A DNA stretch of 64,000 nucleotides from Monomorium pharaonis (Eukaryota; Arthropoda; Insecta; Hymenoptera; Formicidae). Shown one piece after another: positions 54,310 through 64,000 of this stretch (the first letter of the stretch is position 1; every line of letters starts with the position of its first letter). The stretch lies in assembly GCF_013373865.1 (NCBI RefSeq), contig NC_050473.1:14764783-14828782 (forward strand), in the 5' to 3' direction. The notes under the pieces were generated by a model, which searched no databases, was not told where the DNA came from, and worked only from the letters and a program-made list of their open reading frames with translations. The position numbers were made by a program, and so were the translations under genes.

Positions 54310-55389
54310 ATTTGCGTTTATAAGATTTAATGGCATTACTTATAATGGCAAGATTCGAATCATTAAAGCACAAATTGAAAAAATTTGGAATCCGTATGAG
54401 AGAGCGTATAAAATAAAAAACATCTTGTAACGAGCGTAACATAATACCAGAAGGTATCAGATAAACGATGTTGTTAATATCGTATATACGTTCCTCATTT
54501 TGCAACAGAAAATATTTTTTAATAGATGATAATACATCTTTCCACGAATACAATTATTGACATGTATTATACGTGGAAATATTATAAAGTATAGCTACGC
54601 TCGCGAGTCGAATATATGCATAAAGAGGGACCCTTGTAGGGACCCATTCTCATATCCCAAATTATTGATTAATCTCTAGAGGTTCACCCTGGATTCCCAG
54701 GAATCCGCGATCCGCCTAGCTTTACGAGAATACGAGAAATTCCTAAATCGCCGCTGTGTTACATCGTACATTTACTTATTAAAAGCGAACTTTAAATGTA
54801 TGCTATAATATATCTTTCTCTTTCTCTCTCACTTAGTAAAATTAGCAAACAATAAATATAGACGTGTTCTCGCATCAATTCATAATTACAACATTTTCTT
54901 TTGGATATCGGAAAGATTAGCAGAAGAATTAAATATCAATTAACTGTAATAATAGATTAAATCAGCTTGACTAGATATCTATATATGTTCTGCATCACGT
55001 GTCATATATATTTTATGTGACCACAGAATATTCATTAAAGATGTATTTCCACATCATACTTTTTTCATTTCGTACGTTACATCTAATAATATAATATATT
55101 TTTTTAATCTTTATACATTGTAACGTTTTTTACGTGTAATATTTACATATAATTTGATTAAATTTAATAACACAGAGTAAATCCGTTTCTCAACTTCCTT
55201 TTACATCAAAAACCTATCCTGCGGTAATTAAAAAAATTGTTATTGGTCTACAAAACCACACACAGATTCCCAGTGCAGCGTCAATATTAAACGTGATGGT
55301 CTGATTCCGAGTTTCAACGATACAGTGTATATCGTGTAAACAATATAAGAGGGATGATAATTACAGGCGATGGCATGTATCAGACGCGA
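54310..55389. other. AT-rich non-coding DNA with a small complex patch at 54.6-54.75 kb
   Basis: The patch contains GGGACCC twice, 10 bp apart (about 54629 and 54639), and AATCTCTAGAGGTT. Otherwise AT-rich and featureless. Confidence 0.4.
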
Positions 55390-57750
55390 TAATGCGGAAA
55401 TTAATCTCGCACTTTGCTCGCTCAGGTAGGCAAAGGTGTCGCGATGCGAATGTTTATCCAGGGGGATCGGCGCTGAGCGATACGCCGCAAAACACAGGCT
55501 CACCCTTTCTTCGTCTAAGAAAGGAAGAAAAAAAAAAACAACGAGCACACCCGAGTGTTCGAGAAAACCTAAAACGGAGGTGCGGCGCCTCCCCCTCGAC
55601 CCCCCGAACTGGCGGGGATACACCTCCGGGTATTTTAACGACTCCTCTTACGAGCGTAATGTGTGCGCTCGGTTCATCGAGCCGTGCTTTCTAAAAATAA
55701 GGTCCGCGCCGACTATATTCCGGGGTCAGGAGGGGTTAGGGATATAATGAGTCTTCGTGGCGACAACGGCGGTTTACAAAGAAATCGTTGGTCAGATCGT
55801 GCGCACGGCCGTCGCGCGGCACCTATGATTTGCGACGACGAAACAACCCCCGCCCCCGTACCGGACCACCCCTAATACCCACGGTGTCGCGGCCGTCGCT
55901 TTCTTGTCCGTGCGACGCTTATTCACGTGAACCGTTATGCGGCATCGTGTGGTAACTGTTCTGCGAGCTTGTAACGCGAGTTACACGAGCGGGCGCGCGC
56001 GGGGCTCGCGCGTGCGAATGCACCGACACAGTCATGGTTGTCGGAGAGCGGCGACGGGCGAGGAAGAAAAGGGGGGGCATGTGCCGAAGTGGGCGTAAAG
56101 CGCGAGGGTGTGTTGCACGAGATTTTTGTGGTTGCGTGTGCCGTTGCATGACGCCTGTATTACCCGCGGCATGCCACCGTCTCTTTCCACCCCTGCCAAA
56201 CACACTAATGCTTCTGCCGATATTAACTCGGCGATTCCTGACCGCTTCTAGGAACTGCGCCGCCATTTTCGGGGTAAACGACGGGGTCGAGAGACGCCGG
56301 ATTGCGAAGGGGGACAAAGGGAGACGGGGTGGTGGGCTTTAATGAGGCGGTCGTCATACACACGATGCCCCGATAAGATCCGTCGCCCTCCTCCCTCCCC
56401 CCCCCCCTTCCCGCGACGATGGCGGGCGATAGCGAGGGATATTCAGTCCAGGCTGATCGTGGAATTTCAGAGGAATATTTTCGCCAGGCGCATTTCTAGT
56501 TAGATCGCAGACGCAATTTGTAATACATTTAGATTTGCCAGACCGCACCGAGAAAGACCAATACACTCCGCCGGGATCTTATTATCGCAATCTTTCGCAC
56601 GGCGCGGACGGCGATGTTATCGCGCGGCTATCCTATTACGTGAAATTATTGCGGTGGCAAACGCCGTCGGGCGGGAAAATATGTAACGCGTGAACGAGCG
56701 AGGCTATCATTAAAATGAGTCATGTCAGCGACATGTTAAGAAGCTTAGGGGCTTAGCGGCTTTCTCCGAAACTGCAAATTTTTTCGCGCAAGCAAGATTT
56801 ACCTCGGCCCGCCGTAAATCGCGTTTTAATTTTCTCCGAATGCCGCGAGATAAACATTAAGTAACATTTCTCCCCCTCCCCCCTCCAAATCGCTTTATTA
56901 TTCTGCATTGCGCCGTCTGAAACTGCTTCGAGGGTGAACACTTTGTGATTTCTCTCTTATCTCCCTCGAACTTGCTCGTCGAAAATTAACATCTCTCCGA
57001 AACGTTTCAGCCGACGCTCGCGGTTTCTCGAGAGAAAGAGAAGGATGGAGAGTGAGAGAGAGAGAGATAAAGTTATTAATTTCCTTCCATATTTTATTTA
57101 TCCGAAGCATCGCTCGAGAACGCGACGTCTATCGCTCTCAAAATGTAAAACGTCTGGCACATGTGCCGCGATGCGTTTCTGACTTTCGCGAAATGAAATC
57201 CCGAGTTGAGATTCTGATATCACGAGAATTTTTCTCCGCGACGTTTCGCAATCCAGTCCGATAGCTCGATCCGATTCGCGGGTTTCCGGGGGTATATCGA
57301 CACCCCGAGACTCCCTACCGCGACGATATCCCGAAATTTCTGGCGATTTTGCGGGCGTAGTTTCGGACCCTCGAGAATAGCTTACACGTTACACGTGCCC
57401 CGTGCCGTCTCCAGGCGCCGCAAAATCCGGCGGCGGCGGAGTCGCATGTGCGGGCGCGCGCGTCGAATGGAGTGCATGACTAATGGCGGTACGTGATTAA
57501 AACTTTCGTCGTAATTTCCAGCACGTAAAACTTCGCATTAACGCCGAACGGGTAGGGGGGGGGGAGGCATGGAATACGCGTGGACATGCATACGAATGCC
57601 GGTGATCATTACAAGGTCCGATCGCGGGTCCGCCGTCCTCGTTTCGGCTCGACGAGTTCAATCCGTTCGCATAATCGTCCGTTTCTGAGATTTCACGATC
57701 GGCCCGTTTCGGAAATACTTCCACCATAATTGCCGATGGAAGATCAACAG
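55390..57750. other. GC-rich, CpG-rich island, non-coding as far as can be seen
   Basis: The most sustained GC-rich stretch in the window. ORFs of 100-132 aa on both strands are Arg/Pro-rich composition artefacts. It contains GCCGCCATTTTC near 56259 (resembling a Pho/YY1-type GCCAT site), a C11 run at about 56397-56407, a GA tract at 57050-57066 and a G10 run at 57555-57564. It could be a promoter or first-exon region of a gene, but no start or coding exon can be assigned. Confidence 0.4.
57050..57066. repeat. (GA)n tract
   Basis: A short perfect GA run following GGAGAGT. Confidence 0.85.
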
Positions 57751-60700
57751 CCAGTCGACAAAAAAAAAAGGAGCAAATAAAACCTTAATATATTTATATA
57801 CGATAAAACGATCTTCTGAAAACTGAAAAATAGAAGCGCACGGCGCCAGTAAAAGTTACCAGTCACAAACAGCGGACAGGCACAAATACTTTTTATCATA
57901 AATTTTTGTCCTTTAAATTATAAATGGTGGAAATAACAGAGGGCGACCTAGCTGACCAATAATGCAGCTTTGAAATCCTACTCTCGTTTGAAGCGCAATT
58001 TTACCGAGGCGCGCGCTATCTCATCGCTTGGGGAATTTATCTGAATTTTCACGGCGTGACAAATAGGTTTTTATGCAAGCGCTAAAAGAGCGACATGTGA
58101 TAAGCACCACGAGAGACAGAAACGATAAGATCCCCCTCGTTTAAATGTTTAATTTGATATTTGCGCGAATCGGATCAAATAAATTTACCCGTTTACTTTA
58201 TAATTTGATAAATTAAATTAGTACATTGTTCGCTGCACAAAAATAACGTAAAAAGCCAACGGTCAATATAAAAGATACGGGAAAATGTGGTCAATATAGC
58301 GGACTCGGTCATATCGTATCGGGCAAAATCGGGCCAGGGCGCACATACACACGCCCACACGTCTAATTTTGAGAATGATAGTTTCGCAACGCGTTGGCTG
58401 CAGTCTGTCTAAAGTTATCCGAGGTCCACCACCAATGCAGTTTACTATCTATCGCGTCCTAGAGAAGTTCCAATCTGTCTTCTCCTCCTCCACCTCTACC
58501 CTCGGCCCAACCCTCATCCCAACCGTCCAATTCCCCGCAGGCTTAACCGGACTTTGAAAGAGAAAATAACGAGCGTCTCGTCCGTCCCGCGTCAAGCACT
58601 ACTCTATCCCACCCACCCCCCTTTCGTCCCCCTGGCTAATTCGTTCAGAAATAATAGTCCGACAGTCCTCAAAGCGACATTGCAGTCGGGGCGACTGTTG
58701 TAGTGTAAGGGTGGTGCGGTCGGTGGAGCTAAAGGCTTATCAGAAATTGCAATCGTACCGGCTATGTCGCGATGTGTCTCGCGAATAATGCGACTGTAAG
58801 TTCGACATATCTGATTTAGCGTCCTATAATTGGAGCTCCAGGTCCCGCTTCGTTATTTATGTGCAATCTCGACAGCAAGAGACGATAGTTTTGACCTACC
58901 GTGGCTAGTCGCGCCGAACAGCGATGAAAAATGTAACATATTTGTCGAAACAGTAGAAACTAGTCTGGCAACAATTTGCTATTTGTTAGTAACGTAAATA
59001 TAATATTACATAATTGATTTAAGGATACACGAGTTGGCAATCGGTGCCCAAAATAACTAATTCTCGTCTTAAGTTTCTTTTCGCGTTGCACATAATATCG
59101 AGATAATAAATTGCAGAATTACATGCAGAAATACTTAAAGAGATGCGCGATAGTAAATAACATGCTAATTCCGTTATACGTCGTTGCGACTTCGTTAAAT
59201 GCGAAACCGTTTCACGGTAAGCGATTCACCGATAAAAATATCGAACGACAATTTACGCGAAATAAACGGCGCGCGCGTGTGTGATTTTCATCGCAGAAAT
59301 AATTCCGCGGTGTGTTTTAATGCTCCTCGTGTTTGCCGCGTTGCATTAAACAATCGCTTATGATTACACAACGCCGCGGGACGGTCCGAAAACCGAGAGC
59401 CAGAGACTCGACAAACGTTCCTAGTTAGCGACACAAAGCAGCAATCGGAACGCGAGCCATCGGAACAGTAACACGTGACTCGCTTCGTTAGGCACTTTCC
59501 GCCCCGAATGAAAATAATTACCTTTTTGCTTTGGAGCTCGAATAGGACGTAAGCGAATTAACGGCAGACTCGTGTGCAGAGCCCAAGCCATTTACATCGG
59601 TGTATGTGCGCGTACGCTAGCGAATTCTAGGAACACGAAAAAAAAAAGAAAGAGAGAAAGTAACCCGCGACGGCGGGTGATAACAAGTTTTTGCAATCTT
59701 GGCAGAGAGTCGGGGAGGCAGGCAGAACGAGCAGGCAGATTCCACATTTAATAACTCGCATTGGAGCGCCATGCAAGAGAAAAGGAAAAACGTCGTTGCG
59801 GTCGCGGGGTACAATTAGCGACATTGCGTCGCGCGCGCGCGCGGAGGGTAATTGCCTCGAAAACGTATTTCGGACCGGGGAAAACTTGCGCCGTTAATCC
59901 GTGAATTCGTTCCCCTCCTGAAAACGCCCGTCCGAATTAATTGCGAAAGACGACACCAAACGAGGTCGGCTCGAGCTATGGCTCCGAGGGGGCATAGGAA
60001 AATTATAGCGTCCTGTGCCCGCGCATTCACAATTGGTACACATCATGAAGGGGGAAAAAAAAGTAGCGTTGTTGCCGCATTATACAATTTCTCGCGTGAT
60101 CTTTGACACAAAAAACTACACAAGTAAAAAGAACTGTTTTAATGACGCAGCGCGTATCTCGCATTATACATTTTACTGAAATTTTTTAAAATGATACTCA
60201 TAATCCGTCGTGATAATCTGTCATAATCTATCCCGCGCCGTGGATTTCGACGTGTCAAATGCGACGTACGCGGGATATAGATAGGATTTGTATTTTATTT
60301 ATTTCGCGGATGCGCGAAGCATTCGCGCATTGTAAATCGCGCTTCTCGTTGTTTTAATAAATCTTGCATATTTCAAGTACGTTCGCACGGCCGTTGTATT
60401 ATCCGCGAAAGGGTGAGTCGAGAGATTAGTATGAACGATGAAGGATGAACGTTGGTTTCATGAATCCATCTTAAATATTTTATCCCAACTGTAAGCCGAT
60501 CTTCGGTAAATCCGCGCAACAAGCGAACGGTGCGTATTACGTTGTAATCCGGTTCCGCGTTTAACAACTGCCTGATCGAGTCAGAGTAGAAATCTTGCGG
60601 CGCGGTCGCGGTTACAATTAGTAAATGCGATTAGCTAAATGGGCGCGCGACTGCGGACTGCGCGCTAGTACGAGCGCAATTATTACCGAGATTAATTTTG

Positions 60701-62059
60701 CGAGAGTTATCAGTTTAACTGCGAGCCAGCTTACTTCGCGACGGTTGAGCAACAGCAGATGTACGAATCGCGGAAAGTACTTCGGCGAAGTAACCTGAAT
60801 TAAACGTCATATATTAAAGGGTCACTTGACGGATTAATCGCTTAACGAGATTGGTATCCTTGATAAAAACGAAGAGGATTGCATGCTAAAGGTATCTTAC
60901 AAATGATATAATACTATACATTTCTATAAAAATGAATGCCATTGTTACGATAAATTGTACACGAGTAAAAAAGGCAGATTTCTATTAATAACTCCATTTT
61001 AGCGAGAACTAATTTGCCTTTAAATATTTAATTACTTTCTTGCCAGTATTGATCGTACTTTGATAATATTAGTGATCTCTTACACTGAATTACAGAACTA
61101 GCATATTCTTCGAGCCGTATTCCGTGATTTCCTGGTAAGAAGTACAGAAAACGAGTCGGCTATAGCCACAGCGACCTACATCATCTTCCCGGAACTTAAC
61201 CTAGTGCATTCGTACCTGAGTTTCAAGCTCATCGTAGTGCATTTAGAACAAAGTTCGCGAACAAAGTCGTGTAATGACAAAGTTCAACAAGCACATCGCA
61301 TGCAAACATACCGAAAACAAGATTATTAAATATTCCGGCAAATCTGCGTTCATTTCAAATAGAGTAGTTGAGTTCGATGGTATACCTTTATGTACATTAA
61401 ACTTTGATTTGATTATATTTATTCTACATTTATTAAGTTATTTATTCGTTCCATTTTCCTTATATACACGTATACAAATTAATGCAAAAATATATTTTCC
61501 AAGCATAGTTTTACGAAGAAAACTTATTGTATCTTACTCTATCTTTCTATATCATTTTAACTATACGAATGTGTGTTTGTTAAGAAAAAACGCATGTTTC
61601 ATGACAAGTTAATATATCCTAGGAAAGAAATGTAATATGCGGTATAAAACGTAAAACAAGGTTTAACATAGATTGTAACGGGGTATCGACCTAACGGCAA
61701 TTTTGTGCGGTAGGAGCTCACATAGTGTTTTTACTCACACTACTGCTTTATCTGATCGCTGCTAGCTGCACGCAGATAAGCGTATATTACAGCGCATTGT
61801 ATACGATTTCCAAGGATATAAACTGGCTATCGTTATCATGTATGCCGTACGATTGTATCATTCGTTAAAACGACAATTTATACAAGCAAGTGTAACCAGC
61901 CTGAAGTATTTTATAACCATGTAAATAATAAGCTATGTAATAAGTTATGTGCACCTATTGTAAATAAATTAGTAGTACAACTTTTTACTATTCTGGTATT
62001 TTATTATCCTCGCTCTACTACCAATGTCCATCTAAATAAGTTTTAAAGGATACATGCAT
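57751..62059. other. Non-coding mixed DNA
   Basis: Short overlapping ORFs without domains, including 61274-61612 (112 aa, Ile/Leu/Tyr-rich as expected from AT-rich sequence). A (CG)n run lies at about 59828-59842. AATAAA-type strings near 61965 are too common in AT-rich DNA to call a polyadenylation site. Confidence 0.4.
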
Positions 62060-62097
62060 TGCGCACGTGCATGTGTGTGCACACATATGCATATATA
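62060..62097. repeat. 38-bp strictly alternating purine-pyrimidine run
   Basis: From TGCGCACGTGCATG through TGTGTGCACACATATGCATA to TATA every step alternates pyrimidine and purine. It mixes CG, CA and TA steps, so it is not a simple microsatellite. Such sequences favour Z-DNA under negative supercoiling. Confidence 0.85.
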
Positions 62098-62124
62098 ATT
62101 TTATTGGAGAAAATTATATGCATA
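62086..62124. repeat. Hairpin with 15-bp paired arms
   Basis: TATGCATATATAATTTT (62086-62102) pairs with AAAATTATATGCATA (62110-62124) apart from a 2-base TA bulge, around a 7-base loop. It overlaps the right end of the alternating run. Confidence 0.7.
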
Positions 62125-64000
62125 TACAATTCTATTAGGTAAAGATTATTCGAGATAATATTTCCACGCACACACAGATGCATCATTCCACACGAAAAAT
62201 ACTTTTATCGTGGATTTTATCGGGATATAATTTTAAACTTCTCCCATAGAGAATTCTTGGCACTGAAATTAAACCGCATCGAAGTTGCACCGCGTAGAAA
62301 GCATAAATCTCATGCAGTACACCTCTCTAACTGAGTCTCAAATAAAAGTACGGTAGCTAAAGATCAAATCGTTGGGACCACAAAGGACCGCGTCCCTCCA
62401 CCATTCGGGAGGAAATCGGTCTCGAACTGAGTCCGAGACTTCAAGCGGCGCGGCTCGGCCTCGTGGGAGGTGGGTTCGGCTACGAAAACTTTTCTTAGGG
62501 AAATACGATCGTAATCAGACCGTGCATTCTTCACCCCTCTCAGTGGCGCGCCCTCCCCGTCCCGACGCTAAAAACTCGCTAGTCGTTAGATCGTTAGGGA
62601 ATGAAAATCAAAAGGCGCCCGCCCCGGTAATCGGGTACGGATTGCGCCATTGAAATTTGTGATGCCTGACAGCGCGGCCAAAAGCACAGCGAGGGTGTGT
62701 ATGTGTGTAAGCAAGCCTTCACCTCTATCTCTTTTCAACCTGGCTTCTTTCTCTTTCGCTCTGTCGTCCTCTCTTTCTCCCTCTCCCTCTGCTCACAACC
62801 CGTCGTCCCCGAAGCTGCAAACGCGTATTCCTGCCAGTGTCTCCATAAATATGCATTCCGTTTAATGAGACTCCGGTAGCACGGAGAGAGCACGGTTTAC
62901 GAGCGAACGCAGTCACGTTGCGTACACGCACCGAACACGCGCGAGAGCATATGGCATAATGCTATTGAGCGCTGTGCGTCACGCCGTAGTTGCCTTTCGA
63001 GTGTCGCCGAAACATTATCATCCCAAGGGATTATTTCGAAACGCGCGAAAAGGTAGCACGACCAACAATCGGCATCTGGGCTGTAAATCGTCCCGAACTC
63101 GAGCCGATATTTAGTGATCGCAAATCGTAGGTCCCGGGGGTCTCATCCGCGCGCGATTTCCGAATCGGAAGCCAATTGACATATCCTCCGATATCTTTAA
63201 GGAAAACGGAGCCTCTTAAATCGATCAAAGAATCTGTAGATAATGGAACAGTAATTCACTTGAGATAGTCTATACCGCGTGTGAGGAAACCGATAGTTCG
63301 CTCCATCATCCCGCAGGGCGCAATTTGCGGTACCTCGCTGCTACGTCTATATCGAGTCGCGAAACTTGGGCGTGTTACGTAAGTACGGTTTATCCGCGTT
63401 TTGCATAATGCGACCCTTAACCTTGGCTGTACCTATAGGAAGCGCCTATACGCGATTCCAGATACTGCGAATTACGTGTGCAAAGTGTACCGCTAAGGGT
63501 TTCGTTTTCGAGTGTCTACCCCCTCCCTCCATTCTATTAATTAATTCAATTAATTTCGTATCGTTCCGTCCGCGCGTACGTTACCCCTGTTTATTAAAAT
63601 ATTCTCTTAAAATATTAGAAACACGCTAATAAGCAAATTATATGATTTAGATTGATTACGTAACTTGTACTAACTCGTGTTTATAAGAACTTTTAATCTC
63701 GTGCTGTCGGCATCACTTGCAATAATTACGGTAGTAAGTTGCGGATGAACTTCAGCCCCATGATCGATCGTTCGTGCTGCAGGCTGCTTTGGAGCTATTT
63801 GCTGGCGGGATCGAGTGGAACGTGCTTCGTCCAATTTTGAAGTTTAACAAACTCTCTGGACGCGCACGCCACGTCGTCTTATTTAAATTACATCGTATAA
63901 GAGATAATCTTGCGCGTTTTCTTTTTCTGGTTAATAACCACTTACCGTTTTCTAATTAAGTAACCGATTAAGGAAATTTCCCCAATGCGCCGTGATAACG
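62125..64000. other. Non-coding mixed to GC-rich DNA
   Basis: ORFs at 62372-62653, 62650-62865 and 63366-63629 have no recognised domain and are overlapped on other frames. A CT-rich stretch lies at about 62745-62795. No exon or RNA gene is supported up to the window end. Confidence 0.4.

Overview
The window looks like nuclear DNA from an insect, most probably a hymenopteran and perhaps an ant. Coding density is very low, ATG-initiated ORFs are short and overlap on both strands, there are no ribosome-binding sites or operons, and simple repeats (AC, GA/CT, GC, poly-G/C) are common. CpG is plentiful, and AT-rich blocks alternate with GC-richer ones. The assignment to an insect rests mainly on the one coding exon recognised; the order is an inference.

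The only coding sequence I can support is a 95-nt internal exon on the minus strand at 9647-9741. It has a good polypyrimidine-AG acceptor and a GT donor. It encodes the N-terminal half of a first immunoglobulin domain of the Dpr-interacting protein (DIP)/lachesin-like family of neuronal cell-surface receptors. The exon that should complete this domain (starting near the V-A-W-L motif) was not found between 1 and 9646, and no convincing signal-peptide exon was found between 9742 and 64000. The simplest reading is that nearly the whole window is intron of one long minus-strand neuronal gene, with over 9.6 kb of intron downstream of the exon and possibly over 54 kb upstream. An intergenic origin for the far right part cannot be excluded.

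Layout: 1-9646, intron or flank, GC-mixed up to about 6.9 kb and then AT-rich; 9647-9741, Ig exon; 9742-10390, AT-rich intron; 10391-11539, a block of complex sequence inside AT-rich DNA; 11540-11680, a large (AC)64 microsatellite; 14268-14521, a foldback MITE with a TA target duplication; 14.6-17.4 kb, three CT tracts; 18.9-19.4 kb, a duplicated 55-bp homeodomain-site-like module; 19.86-19.93 kb, two identical E-box 12-mers exactly 60 bp apart; 28-29.5 kb, 46.4-50.1 kb, 52.8-53.3 kb and 55.4-57.7 kb, GC-rich islands with palindromes and homopolymers; 54095-54309, a second foldback element; 62060-62124, a 38-bp strictly alternating purine-pyrimidine run fused to a hairpin.

There is no sign of a CRISPR array, rRNA, tRNA, prokaryotic operon or intact transposase. 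I did not find a multi-gene novel system. The more interesting material is candidate non-coding regulatory structure in a long neuronal-gene intron, plus small non-autonomous transposons.
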